Below, in pieces: positions 1-12,278 of a stretch of 64,000 nt of DNA. Numbering within the stretch: position 1 is the first letter of the stretch; each line of letters starts with the position of its first letter. The stretch spans positions 2,390,400-2,454,399 of the forward strand of contig OY783197.1 in the NCBI GenBank assembly GCA_963678675.1, given 5' to 3'. Under the pieces are notes generated by a model that saw nothing but the letters and a program-made list of their open reading frames with translations, searched no databases and was not told the origin of the DNA. The position numbers were made by a program, and so were the translations under genes. The stretch is from Xiphydria camelus (lineage: Eukaryota > Arthropoda > Insecta > Hymenoptera > Xiphydriidae).

Positions 1-1416
1 TCCATCAACGTCACGGCGATGCACTTCGACTCTTCGCTATCTACGAAGAACGCGACGCATTTCACGTCCTTCTGATTCAGGAACATGGTTAACTCTGATT
101 CCGATTCCGCGATAAACCTTCTGTTGGAGAAAGTGTTAATCACCACCCCTGGTATCGCGGGGAGGAAGAGGCAAGACGTCGCTGGTTCGATGGTATCGGT
201 CTCCTCGATTTCTCTGTCGTTCCATATCGGGCCGTAAGCCATCACGGTCACGATGTCGCACGTCCGGGGCAGTTTGGCGCAGTGACATTCTGACGCAAGA
301 TATATTCGTCGCTTCGGTCAAGTGGATATTACTGGCGCTTTCGCTCTTTAGCTATCGCGAAGGACTTAGAGTCGAACCTCGATTATCCAATGCTTCTGTG
401 CTGTATTCAAACTGATTAGAAATTTTATACTAGAGCACGCTAGAGCTGCAATTATAAATATTATGAAGACTAACTCTAACTCTAATATGTTATTTCGACT
501 TTGACTTAGCTTAAGCAAATAAAATATTAGAGTTAAGTGTTATACAACAAGTGTCACCTTCAGTTATATCTGTGGTTTAGTTATTTATAAGACAAAATTG
601 TATCTAAAGATGTTTGACTGATAACAGAAACAGAGATTGCAATACCATTTGCCTTTCTGCAATTTTATATTCATACGGTTCACCGGATTCGAGGAAAAAA
701 ATACTACTACTTTCCATGCCAACAATAAAATATTAAAGCTACAACTATGAAAATTGATTCCATCCTCGCAAAGAGTTGTAACTAGTTGTAATTATTGCTG
801 ATTTCGAATGTACAGTTTTTTTTAAATTCAGCATAGATATTTGTACCTTTTTCCCTACAATTTTTTACGAGAAATACTATGACTAACTACAAAATGTTCC
901 ATTATTCGAATGTGCTCTGGTCCCAATTCATTTGGACAATCGAGGTTCGACTGGTTTATAATCAAAGAAGACAACTCGTCAAAAGAACCACAAAACCTAT
1001 GTCCTTCTTGCGAGTCGCGTTGGTGAACCGCAATTCCAGGACAGGCTGGATCTGCATATCCCCGAGACGGTCCGACGAGTGCATCAGAAGCTGGTGCGGC
1101 CACAGTCGCCTCCTCTTCTCCTTCACCGCCAGATCCGACCACATACTGAACGAATGTCGCGTGACGATTACAAAGCGTACAATTGCTTCCAAACGGCTCG
1201 ACTAACTCTGCCAAAAACGCTCTACCTGCAAACTCTCATCGCGCTCAAAAGATCCCTGCTGTTCAGGTATCTGAAGACGATCTGCAGCTCGTCATACGTT
1301 AAGCGCTGCTCCAAAGCCGGGCTCGTTTCCGCGCTCTCCGTCTCCGACTTCTTCTCGCGACGACGCTGCATCCCCTGCGTTACGCGCTTCTGCGGGGAGT
1401 CCTTCTCGCCCTCCAT
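1..1416 (-). CDS. FBXO22: FBXO22-like F-box/FIST protein, 5' part (runs off left edge)
   Basis: Three exons can be joined on the minus strand: 1416-1226, 1145-997 and 289-1 (open at the window edge). Splice phases agree (2, then 1). Exon 1 ends in an F-box (LTYDELQIVFRYLN, then DLL and MRVC). Exon 2 supplies a Trp shortly after the F-box and a block (IQPVLELRF) resembling the segment between the F-box and FIST domain of vertebrate FBXO22. Exon 3 (LPRTCDIVTVMAYGPIW, later LFLPAIPGV) resembles the start of the FIST domain as I remember it. FBXO22 is an SCF ubiquitin-ligase substrate receptor. The start at 1416 is the first in-frame Met of an open stretch; an upstream non-coding exon is possible. 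Intron 1 is about 80 nt. Intron 2 (290-996) is AT-rich and holds nothing recognisable. F-box call strong, FBXO22 orthology moderate. Confidence 0.75.
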
Positions 1417-1744
1417 TCCCTCACGGAGTGCTCCTCTCGCGCTCACCTGTGCTCCGCCCTCCAGAAACTCCGGATAACCTTCGTCGACGAGCAGCCCTCG
1501 CGGCGCTCGTTGTTTATATATCGATTCGGCGTCGTCCACGTTGGACGCGGGAGCGTTTGACGTTACCGACGATCGCTGCGCGCGGCGCGCGTAAGAGAGT
1601 TGCAGCGGCGATCTCCAGAGTGCAGGGGAAAAAGAGCGTACCGCGAGTGGCCCGCAGCCGATGACATCATGTCGGGGCTCGCCTCCGTCGTGGCGGACGA
1701 GCGCAGGTTATACTTCGCGATCCGGGAAGCGAGGCGAATGTAAG
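1417..1744. promoter_or_regulatory. Divergent promoter region between FBXO22-like and ZAD genes
   Basis: The two genes are head to head with 328 bp between their predicted start codons. The stretch is GC- and CpG-rich compared with the AT-rich spacers around it, and no TATA box is evident. A shared bidirectional promoter is inferred. Confidence 0.45.
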
Positions 1745-4700
1745 ATGGATATTGGGAACGGGGCGGTCTCGTTGCCCCGGGTCGACAGCCTCTGTCGCGT
1801 TTGCCTCGCGGCGGATCGGGGCGAGCGGTACGACGTCTTCCGCGCGGACGTCGGCGAGCCCGAGATGACTGGCAGGTCGGATTTGTTGCGGAAGCTGCAG
1901 CTGCACGGCGGCATAGAGGTATTCCTCGAGAGACGCGCGTCGATGTCTCGCGGTCCTGACCGACGTTCTCTTTCAGATCCTGCGGGGCGACGGCCTGCCG
2001 GCTGGGATCTGCTTCCGTTGCGTGGCAAGGGTCGAAGAGGCACACGAGCTGTACGAGCAGTGTCAGGTGGCGGACGAGAAGTTGAGGAAATTGTTCGGGA
2101 AACCCTCCGCGGGGAGTTCCTCGAATGTGGGGAAGTTTTGCAAGGTGCGCGTTTGAGAGCCTCGCGTCGGGGCAGAGAATTTTAAGATCGAAGGCGTTCG
2201 ATTCGTGTCACCCTGGTGGAAAGATTTCTCAGTTTTTCAGAAAATTTCTGGGAAATTTTTCAGATCTTCGTACAGTGCCTGATATTTTTCAAAACATTTC
2301 CTGCAGTGTTATATGTACATTTCTCGGAAATTGTAACAACCCTGGTGGAAAATGTTCTTATAACTTTTCAAAACTTCTGGGAAGTTTCTCAGAGATCTTC
2401 GTAAAGTGGCAGATATTTTTTAGATGGCCTCATGAAATGCAAGATCTTTTTCAGAAAATTTTACCTTTACATAGAGAAATGTTACAATTTCTCAGGATTT
2501 TTGGGAAAAAATAAGAAAAATAGTTATACAAAAATTGTGTAACATCACTGTGTTCTCAAAAATATTCATAATCTTCTGAAAGAACTCAAGATAATTTGTA
2601 GGAATTTGCGAGAAAAGTTAAAATAGCTTTGTATTGAATGTTTTCAATTTTCTTTCCTACAAATGTATATAACTTGTCAGAAAAGGATGTGAAATATAAT
2701 TTTCTAGAATTTCTCAGAAATTTCCAGTTTAAGGAACAGAATTTTCGAAACATTTTATCATAAATTTTCAGCTTTTCTCAGAGAAACTGATGTATCAACC
2801 TTTCTCAGAATTTCTCACGGTTTTTCCAAATTGCTCAGACAAACTCAAATTCTCACATTTTAAAAAATTCTCCTAACTTTATTTCTCATAATGCTTCAGC
2901 GTTTTTCATGTCTTATAATTTCGTAGAAATACATCAAAATTCGCCACAGTTTCTCACAGTTGTATACTTTCGCAAAATCCGTGTAAAATTTTTAGTAAAC
3001 TTCGAAAAAATCAGAAGAAATATTTCCATCAGGGTGTGTCATCGTTTCAGCGTTAAAGTAGCGTCGTACCTCTTGTAGGATCAGTACTGCCAAACAGACA
3101 TCAATTTTGCCGCATCTCCGTTGGACGAGGAAACGAATCTATCCGCGGTACCTGAAAATGAGAGGTTCGTCAGGGAAAAAGATATTTCGAGGCCCGGCGA
3201 CGTTACAGAGGATAAAGCGGAGACGCGGACCGCGACTGCTCTCGAAGGCGATAAAACAGAAACCGCGCGCACGAATAAAGAGGCGGTGCCGTTCAGAAGG
3301 GATCCCTACCGGACGAGGAAGGTGTTCAGGTTCAAGAGGATGACCTCCATGGAGACTCTAAAGAATTCGAAGGAGAGGCAGAGGCAGTACATCAAGAACA
3401 GCGCGGTCGCGAGCGTGCAGACGGAGATGCGGACGAACGCGGAGTCCGAATTGCCGCACGGATGCGCCAAGTGCGGCAAGTCCTACTCCAGCAAGAAGTC
3501 GCTGGACAGACACGCGCTGACGCACAACAATAAGAAGTTCAAGTGTCCGGACTGCGACAAGCGGTTCTTCCGCCTCGACAAGTTGTTGGAGCACAACAAG
3601 TCGCACCGCTCGAAGGAGAAGTCGCAGCCGGTCCGCTGCAGCATCTGCGACAAGAACTTCCGCAAGACCGACACCATGGTGCGACACCTCAACGTCCACA
3701 AGAAGACGAACCTCGAGAAGGTGTTCGCGATCCTCAAGGACATCAGGGACAGGAGAAGATCGGAGAACGGTTTGGGCGATATCCGCGACGGGGATTCGGC
3801 GCGTGAGGACGAGTGCGCGACGCCGAAGGAGGAGGATCGTCGCGTGGAAGAGATCGGCGCCGTTTGCGAGGCCGAGAAGCGGATATCCTCCAGGGTCGAC
3901 GACCTCGACTGCCCCGCCGACACGTCCAACTGCGAGTCGAACCGCGAGGACGGCGACTCGGAAGCGTTCGACGATTTGACGTTCTACCGGTGCAAGCACT
4001 GCGCCAAGTGTTACTCGACGAAGAAGTCGCTGCAGAGGCACCTGCTGACGCACGACGAGAAGAAGTTCGCGTGCAACATCTGCAACATGAAGTTCGTCAG
4101 GCCGGACAGGCTGCAGAGTCACCGAAAGCGGTACGGCCACGACGAGAACAGGGCGTGTACGGAGCCGCAGCAGCCGCCCGACGGCAGATCCGCGATGAGA
4201 CTCATCAACGCCTGGATACGCGAGGAGCTGGACTCGGACAACGAGGGAAAGGGCTTCCCGTGCGAGGTCTGCGGCAAGTCCTACGTCACGAAGAAATCCT
4301 TGCTGAAGCACAGCGCCAGCGCGCACGGGAGCGACGAGGGGTACTGCGCGGGGAAGCGGCCGCGCGATCCCGAGAAGCGGTGCGAGAAGGAGAAGCCGTA
4401 CGCGTGCGAGGAGTGCGACAAGTCCTTCGAGAAGGAGGCGACGCTGCGGAAGCACGCGCGGATGCACGAGCGCGCCAGGGAGCAGCAGGACGCGAACTTC
4501 AAGCGCTTCCTCTGCCACATCTGCAGCAAGACGTTCCGACAGAACACCGGGCTCATGTTCCACATGAGAACGCACACGGGGTACAAGCCGCACGTGTGCA
4601 AGTACTGCGGCCGCGGCTTCACCTCCAACTCCAATTGCATCAATCACGAGCGTACGCACACCGGCGACCGGCCGTTCGTCTGCCACTTCTGCAGCGCGGC

Positions 4701-5088
4701 CTTCGCCAAGTCGTGCACGCTGAAGGCGCACATCACGACGCACACCGGCGAGGCGAATTACCACTGCAAGACGTGCGGCAAGTCCTTCAGGCGCCTCAAG
4801 TATCTCAAGGAGCACCGCTTCACGCACACCGGCGAGAAGCCGTACGCCTGCAAGATCTGCGGCACGGCGTACAGCCACTCCGGCAGCCTCTTCGTGCACG
4901 AGAAGAAGTGCAAGGCGCAGTACAGCGGTCGGCCGTGCGCGCAACAGTCCTCGCAACAGACGGTGTCGTCGCACAACGTGCCGCACTACTGCCAGCCGCA
5001 GACCGGCGTCGGCCCTTCGCCGATGATCGCCTCGCTCATCTCGATCAATCAATATTACAACGCGATACCCGGCAACGTCCCTCAGTAG
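1745..5088 (+). CDS. ZAD-domain C2H2 zinc-finger protein (783 aa)
   Basis: Exons 1745-1918, 1977-2144 and 3079-5088, all phase 0. The N-terminus is a ZAD (zinc-finger-associated domain) with its four zinc ligands at about C17, C20, C70 and C73, split by intron 1. Twelve C2H2-type fingers follow: three at about residues 243-320, two near 419-475, two near 510-590 and a block of five at about 593-740 with TGEKP-like linkers. The last finger ends in Cys (C2HC). The linkers between the groups are acidic or charged and low in complexity. ZAD proteins are arthropod-expanded nuclear DNA-binding factors that dimerise through ZAD; the target of this one cannot be told. The long 1966-bp minus-strand and +1-frame open frames over exon 3 are shadows. 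The start is the first ATG after the divergent promoter, followed directly by the ZAD. Confidence 0.92.
2200..3060. repeat. Degenerate TTTCTCAGAAATT-type low-complexity tract in intron 2 of the ZAD gene
   Basis: Almost the whole intron is a loose, non-periodic run of words such as TTTCTCAG, TTTTCAGAAAATT and TTCTGGGAAATTTTTCAG. No clean unit length is visible. Similar tracts recur at about 22960-23760, 24560-24960, 31950-32560 and 44660-45180, always in introns. Confidence 0.7.
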
Positions 5089-5358
5089 AGGTGTGCGCGG
5101 TCTCGTTTTTTCTTTTATCGCGTCCGTTGCACGGCACGTGCAATATTCGACTTGTACATTGGGGGAAAGGGGATGTACCTTGTGCACGGAGTACGATATC
5201 GATATACATATATTTTATCACCTGCGGTTCGAGTAATTTCGTAACGATATTTATATGAAAGATAACGCGAGGAGGATGCACGTACTTGATGTATGCGTTT
5301 ACTCGCGCGGGGGAAAGTAATTGTTACGTAGATTCGTCCAAGAAGTTTTATACCTGTA

Positions 5359-5364
5359 AATAAA
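5359..5364 (+). terminator. Poly(A) signal of the ZAD gene
   Basis: AATAAA lies 271 nt after the stop codon and is the first canonical signal downstream. Confidence 0.7.
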
Positions 5365-7787
5365 ATTGATTCTCCGCAAAATCACGTGTAATTCATCGAC
5401 CCACGATGTTCACCATCTGCGAGACAAATTGATTAGAACCTTTTTCATGCATAAACTGTAAGATTCAAAACTCTTTCCGAAAATTACACATATCGCTGTG
5501 CTTGGTTTGCAATTTTACAACAAGCAAATTTGCAAATCCTTTTAACAGCGTACAGTAATTCTAATGGATAAACTTGTATGATAAACGCTTCGTGAAAGTG
5601 ATGCAAAGTTTTTTCGCAAACACCTTTCACAGAGAGAGTGTACCATTTTTACCTGCCCCTACGGCCAGACAACAGCAGAGCACAGACGCACCCAGTCTCG
5701 CCCGATGATCAAGACACAGGCGTACCGAGGAAGCGGAACAGTCCATGTGCTTTCCGAGAAGTTAAAGGTCTAACCGTCAATGGCAGTCTACGTCACACGC
5801 GTGACGATCGAAATCATACCGCTGCACCAATCTTGTGAGTGTGGGCAGTCGAGTGCCACGCGGCGTCGTCGTACGTCGTCGCGCCTGTAAATATACACCG
5901 AGCCGAGTGGAATTTAGACTATTTCTCGACCGGCACACATCTCGCGACGATAAAAATGGTCGGCGTGGACCGCAGCTAGCCTCCACTGGTAAATAACAGA
6001 CAATTCGCTCACACGCATGAGGTCCCCGACACTGCGTTCCACTCCTATTCGAACGGGAGCTATTAAATTATCAGTACAGCCCTCCGCTTCTGATATCATC
6101 GCGCTTTATAACGAATCGCAGCACGTGTAGAATCGTAACACGGTCATGTAGCGCGTTTGCCTGATAAGTTTTTCCAGACTTTCTTCGTACTGCGTCAATA
6201 GCCTGCACTGTTAAAAGGATTTGTAAATTTGCTGTACATTTTCTGTACATAATGGTACTAAAAAACTGAGAGTTAGGCGCAGTAATGCGAATTGCTGTGA
6301 ATTATTTGCAGTTTAAAAAAAAAAAGTGGAATTATGCAGTTTTTTTTCGCTGGAAAGACGCTCCAATTTTGGTACATTTGGAGTGGTTTTGTGGTAAATT
6401 TAAATAAAATCTGTAGTAGATTTAATTGCCAATCTTGTACGATAAAAACTTCATAAAAATAACATGAATTTTGCTACAAAAACTTTTTACAGTGTGGTGA
6501 AAATGTGGTAGACAGATTTTGTCAAGAATAATTGTAAGATGAATTCTTGTACAATTTATGAAATTTCAAAGGAATGTGACAAATTCAATAAAAATTGCGA
6601 TGACGAATTTTGACAAATACTATCAGTTTTTGGCGATTTTAACTGACATATTTTTTAACGAAAGCCATTCAATTTTATGAAACATTAATTAGAAATTGTC
6701 AAATATTGTTAAATTTTTTCAAACATCTAATATAATTTGTCAACAATTATAAGAAATTGGTTTTATGAATAATGCAAATTATGTTAAATATTAAATGATT
6801 ATCAAATTGATATTGTTAAATTATAACAGATTTTCATAAGATTTTACTGTTTTAATTCTATGAATAAAATCAGACGATTCTAATATGTCCTAAATAAAGT
6901 TATATAAGACAATGTTTTTATTAATTATCTTTTCATGTGTGATTTTCTGTTGAAAAAATTACATAAAGCCCCATACAAATCTATAGGAATGAATATTTAT
7001 ACAATGGTCAATGGAAATTTGCTTTTGGAACAACAATTTCAGACACCCACCTATGAAAATCTAAAAAGGACAAATAAACATTTATAAGATTCTATCCGCA
7101 TATATGTAGAAACAATAAGCATCAGTAGATACATGTATGTAACAAGTTTTATCATCCTTTTGGAGCTTTCCTTGTTTTTAGACACGTGGAATCCTATAAA
7201 TACCTTATTTATCCTCCTCATATTTTTATAGGTAGGTGTCTAAAATTGCTGTTTCAAAAGCACATTAAATTTCCATACAGAATCATATATGATTCCCATA
7301 GGTTTTTATGGCACACAAGTTTGTAGAATTCTAACAGAAAATTTCGAATATACGTACAGAAAATAAAACAAACAATTAACTACGAAAGAACATGTCAAAA
7401 GCTGTGAGTTTGTAAAATTTTAACAGAATTTCAAAAATATTGACCGAAGATGAAATGAGAAGAAACAAATCATGATGAAATATGTCAACAGCTTTGAAAG
7501 TTTGTCAAATTCCGTGTGGATGTTCCAAAGGCACAACAGAATTTGTCAGATTTGTCAAAATCTGTGAAATCCTTACATCACATTTTCATCAGGATACCTA
7601 CTTGCGCGAAGCAATGACGAATCCGTAAATAGAAGTAGCGCTAGATTTGCGTCGCTTCGACGGAATTTCTTTCATAAGAGCAGCATGCGACGTGCCGTCC
7701 AACGTTTTTTTTTTTTTAATATCTTTTCAATCGTCCTCCCAGTTTTCGTCTCATCGACGTCGAGAGTAAGCGACGCACCTTCCCGCG
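5365..7787. other. Intergenic spacer with a dispersed AT-rich repeat
   Basis: No gene seen. 5640-6100 is GC-balanced with only short incoherent open frames. From about 6490 to 6900 and 7480 to 7620 the sequence resembles 56950-57320 (shared words such as TTAGAAATTGTCAAATA, AATTTGTCAAC and the closing CACATTTTCATCA), so it is a degraded dispersed repeat. Confidence 0.6.
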
Positions 7788-10700
7788 ATGGATAGTACGA
7801 GAATGGATATTTTGAAGAGAATGGCGAGCATGATAGAATACCTCAAGGATCCGTACCTGGTTGCCAGGATTCAAAAATTCTTCGGAGTCCGCATACACTA
7901 CGGCGAGAGCCCCTCGAGATCCCACGAAGGATCGGAGAGGGGAAGGTGCGAGGACGCGAAGAACGGCCGCGATGACGAGAGGGAATGCCCATCGCGCGGG
8001 AGCTGCGAAGAAAACGGATACAATGCTCGCGCGGAGAGACGTACGCAGAGGATAGGAAGCTCCGCGAGGGAGAGCGAGGCGGCTTCGTCGTCGTCGTCGG
8101 AGTCCGAACTGCGATGCTACACAGTCACTAATTACTTTTGGTATTATTTATTCCTATTCGGCACGCAACTGGGCGACGAGATATTCTACTCCTCCTTCAT
8201 ACCGTTCTGGTTTTGGAACATCGACGGCGCCGTCGGCCGACGGGTCGTCCTCGTCTGGGCCGTCATTATGATAATAGGTAATGTAAGATATTCGATGCGA
8301 CGATGGTCTTCCTTCCAGTCGCGTTCGAAACCGAGGAAGGCGCGATTCTACAGCGTTGCTCTTTCGCACGCGCAGGTCAGACGCTGAAGGACGTAATTTG
8401 CTGGCCAAGGCCGGCCTGTCCCCCGGCGATCCGACTGCAGAGCAAGTGGGCCCTGGAATACGGAATGCCGTCGACCCACGCCATGATCGGCGTCTCCATT
8501 CCATTTAGCGTGGTGCTGTTCACGATGAACAGATACGTTTACTCGCTCCCTGTCGGCTGCACCATCGCCACGCTTTGGTAAGTTTCCGGCTTCTCTTGCT
8601 CTCGATGACTCCGACGGTCCGTGGTGTTCGGTAGGAACGCTCTTATCCCGGTAATCATCCTGCGCGAGCACACCGCAAAGAAGAGGAAGCAGAAGCACTA
8701 GTTGGCTTTGAGAGCTTCCTGCAAGATGCTGCCAGTCAGCTGCAAGTCTTGCAGCAGATATATTAGTACACGGGAATAGTAGTTTTTAGAAGAAATAATT
8801 TATAAAATTTTCCGTAAATTATGTTCCTAACGGGAGTAGGAATAAGTCCCCAAAAAGTGCCCATGTGGCCGATGTCCGCAACATCCCTTATTTTGCAAAA
8901 AAACCACCCCCGGATGGTACATTGTGCCGGTTTTTCTTAATTTCCCCGTAAACTGTTGTTCAAACGTAAAAAATGTATAGAACCAAAAATGTCCGCCATT
9001 AAATTCTACACGAAAACTGTTCTATAAGCACTTTAACTAATCCTCTCTGAATTTCCGCAAATAACGTTCAGTTGGGTGTAGTTTTTAGCATGTAAAATGT
9101 GGCTTTAATTGTAGTGATTTTCATAGTTCTAGTGCTGTAATATCCGCTACATAAGTATTATCTGAGTCAAATTTTTTAATTTGAAAGGGATTTTAAAGCA
9201 TTATAACTATGCATTTTCTAATTTGAGCTCGTTTCCACACCACCCATGAGGTAGAGCTCCCGGCGCATTTTTTTTTAAGTGGTGTCCCCAATAGGCCTAA
9301 TCCACTAACATGTCTTTTTTTATGCATTTGTTGGGTAATTTAACATTTAAATATAGTTTAACAAATAACAGGTTTCCTAACTATAAAAAAATACTTTGTG
9401 ATTTGTGTCTATTTGACATCAACACACCCCCAGTATAAAATATAATACTGTGAGACACCTCTATCCACAAAACAAAAGCAGGAATAACTCAAGGCAATGA
9501 CTTGCAATTAGTTGACCGAATGTTCTGGTTTGCACACAAATTTATGACAGTCGACCAAAAAACGGCAAAACGGCAAACGGCGGTTTTTTGCAAAATACGG
9601 GATGTTACGGACACTGGACAATTGGGAATTTTGTAGGGTTTTGTTCCTGATCCCATTAGGAAAATGTATATGTAATATGAAAACTTTATAAATTATTTCT
9701 CCCATTCCATGTTTATATGTTTAATTTACGTGTACTAAATCTGATTTATATTGAAATATTGATGCAGGTAGATAAAACATGAGTTATATTATTTTATCAT
9801 AAAAATGGACCAAGTTTGACCCATTTAATTCAACTGAGAAGCTGAATAACAAGGGAGAAAATATCAAATTATAAGGGAAAATCGCGAGTATTAGGGTGAA
9901 AGGGGGGAAATGTAAAAAAAAAATAGAGGAATAAAGGAGAACAGGGGACATTGTGAAGCCTGCGTTAAAGAGTGATTAAATTTGTTATCATCCATACTTC
10001 ACAATTTTCGATATGTTCTCGTGAAAATGAAGTATTTTAATTACAAATCTCTCAATTATCTTCTCAAAACTTTACCGAATTTATTACAAACGCTATTACA
10101 TCGCTTTTTCCTATCCCTTCGTAATATTCAAATGAGGAAAGATTGGCCATTTTTTCCTCATTTCTTTCAAATCAGGAGTCATTTGAACCCACCATTGTTG
10201 AACATCCGACTAAACGGAAGCCCTGCGAGCGCGACTGAAAGTCAACATGAACCTCGGCCGCGGAATTCGCGAATTCTAGCGGAGCGCATTGTTTCGCAGG
10301 TGCGCGCTGATTTGCGCGAGCAGACTCTACCTCGGGATGCACACCGTCTTGGACGTCGTGGTAGGCCTGGCGTTGTCCGTTCTATTGATGATTCCTTTAG
10401 TCCCGCTGATAGACGCTACAGATTACTACTTTCTCACGAAAGATTGGGCGCTAGCGATTTTAGTGGCCCTCAGCATCGCCACCATAGTGTATTACCCGTG
10501 TAGCGATAGATGGACACCGACGAGGCAAGTATCCACGCTCGACTCCTTCCCGAGTAGATTTCCCTTCAACTCAAGCGAGGCGTTATCGTTGCAGGGGTGA
10601 CACGACGATGGTGGTCTCGGTCACGGTGGGCGTCCACGTCGGCGCGTGGTTGAACTACAGGACCGGTGCGATGACCGCACCGATCCTTCCACCCCCTTAC

Positions 10701-11012
10701 AACATCATATGGCCCTCGTATCCCATGCTGGGCACCGCGATTCTCAGGACCGTGCTGGGCTTTTGCTGCATCATCGCCACGAAAGCGATCTGCAAGTCGC
10801 TCAGTTACGCGACCATGTGCGCCATACTCAGGGTCAACTCGAAGGAGCTGATGAAGAGTCAAAACTGCCTGGAGAACACGAACAAGGTTCTCGTCGACTT
10901 GGTTTACAAGTACATAGCTTGTTTCATGATAGGCTGGAATACGGTGTACCTGCTGCCGAACGTTTTCTCGATGATCGGCATCGAGCGGCCGACGTTTTAC
11001 ACCGAGATGTGA
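7788..11012 (+). CDS. SGPP1: Sphingosine-1-phosphate phosphatase (444 aa)
   Basis: Four exons: 7788-8277, 8376-8577, 10300-10524 and 10595-11012; summed length divides by three and every junction keeps phase. The enzyme removes phosphate from sphingosine-1-phosphate and dihydro-S1P, usually at the ER membrane. All three lipid-phosphatase motifs are present: K168..RP176 (KDVICWPRP), PSTH at 195-198, and S238-R239 with H245 and D249 (SRLYLGMHTVLD). Multiple hydrophobic segments follow, as in the family; length matches human SGPP1 (about 440 aa). The first 110 residues are charged and serine-rich. Whether it is closer to SGPP1 or SGPP2 is not settled. Intron 3 appears to use a GC donor (AG/GCAAGT at 10525). 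Intron 2 (1722 bp) carries a foldback element. AATAAA follows at 11186. Confidence 0.95.
8640..8760. repeat. Dispersed repeat R1, copy 1
   Basis: The segment from CATCCTGCGCGAGCACACCGC to the TGCAAG-rich end reappears inverted at 34105-34205 and direct at 63895-64000. It lies inside intron 2 of the S1P phosphatase gene. Confidence 0.7.
8791..9700. mobile_element. Foldback element in S1P phosphatase intron 2
   Basis: The ends are imperfect inverted repeats of roughly 115 bp: AGAAATAATTTATAAA at 8791 matches the reverse complement of the segment ending at 9700, and both arms contain an ACATCCC...ATTTTGCAAAAAA block. The interior has no coding potential. It looks like a decayed non-autonomous DNA transposon. 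Confidence 0.6.
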
Positions 11013-11185
11013 CGCACGACGATGCCGAGCGTCGCTGTTCGCTTGCAAATCAACATCCGACGTCGTATTTGTTCGCGTTTACGCTGCGGAAGTATTGAGC
11101 GTTTGCTCGTTGTACGTTTCCTTCGTACGTCGGTAAATGCGTTCCGTGCGAATAATCTCATCGCGGGCTAATTTGTTCAGCTTCG

Positions 11186-11191
11186 AATAAA
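11186..11191 (+). terminator. Poly(A) signal of the S1P phosphatase gene
   Basis: AATAAA 174 nt after the stop codon. Confidence 0.7.
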
Positions 11192-12278
11192 ATCCATTCG
11201 TCGACTGAATCGTGTGAGACTAGTTATCGTATTTCCACGCGTCGAAAGCTCGCCGTACATTTATCGTCTCGTCGAAGGGACGGGAGAACCAGCTTTAATT
11301 AAGGGTAGTGCGGTAGTTAGGGTAGTTTGAGAGATTCAATGATATTCCTCGTCCCGCGCTGCGCACTACGAGCAATCGCGTTATCGTAGAGATGAATTTT
11401 ATATGTAGCTACGTAATCGAATGCCTGCCAAGTCAACGCTGTAACCAAATTATGCGCGGGCATAATTTATACCAGTGGATAGTGAATTGAGGAAGAAATA
11501 CATCCCGTATTCACATATCAAACCTGCCTTTCTGTATTATTTAGATTTAGATTTAAGGTGCCCGTCTCCCGGTTTTCTCGTACTTTTAGGACGTATTTTC
11601 ACCATTGAATAATAAATGTTCTGGCCGTTTATTTATAAGTAACGCTGCATTGCGATGTGCAAGTGGTTATGTAAAATTGATGAAAAATAGTTTTGAGTGT
11701 ATACAAATATTCGGGAATGAAGATATCGTTTAAATTGTAGGTTTTATTTTATCAGGGCGTATGTCCGAGGCACTGCCGCCACCCTAAAGGTACGAGGAAA
11801 CCTGGAGACAGGCACCTTGAGGTCCTTCATTCAAGATTTTCGAACGGTTTAAAAATGGTAGTACTGCTGCATTGGACATACGCCCTAATAATACAAAGTA
11901 TACCAGACAATATCTCCTTTTTTTAAAAATATTTTAAACCGTTCGAAAACCCGGAACGAGGGACTTTAACGAGAGACGATCGAAGAAGTCGCGGAGGTAA
12001 CGTCAAAACGCAACAAAAGTAACACGCGCCGCACTACCAGCGTCACGGTACACCGAGTACTTATGTCGTTCGAGGATTGCTTCGGCCGAAAAACCTACCT
12101 TAAGATAGCGAAAGAGGCGCGCATCGTTTCAGGAAGCAAAGTCAAACTACGAGGAGGCTTTGCGGCGGTAGAATGAAGAATAGATTATACTATTGTTAAA
12201 TATGATTACTTTAATAAATCGTTAGAAAATGACCATCGTTACTCGTCTTTCCGCGCCACGACAAAGTACAGTTCTCGA
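11192..12278. repeat. Intergenic spacer with nested inverted repeats
   Basis: Convergent spacer between the S1P phosphatase and PIH1D1-like genes. Three inverted pairs are visible: 11557-11590 with 11787-11820, AGGGCGTATGTCC near 11755 with its complement near 11877, and TTTTCGAACGGTTTAAAA near 11838 with its complement near 11936. A minus-strand ATTAAA at 12215-12210 could be the poly(A) signal of the PIH1D1-like gene. Confidence 0.6.

Noticed and set aside
855..1214. 119-codon minus frame beside the F-box exon
   Set aside because: Overlaps FBXO22 exon 2 in another frame; the spliced frame matches the family and this one does not.
3358..5258. Long open frames (609 aa on minus, 481 aa on plus) over the zinc-finger exon
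   Set aside because: Shadows of the repetitive GC-rich C2H2 coding frame; compositionally biased, no domain.
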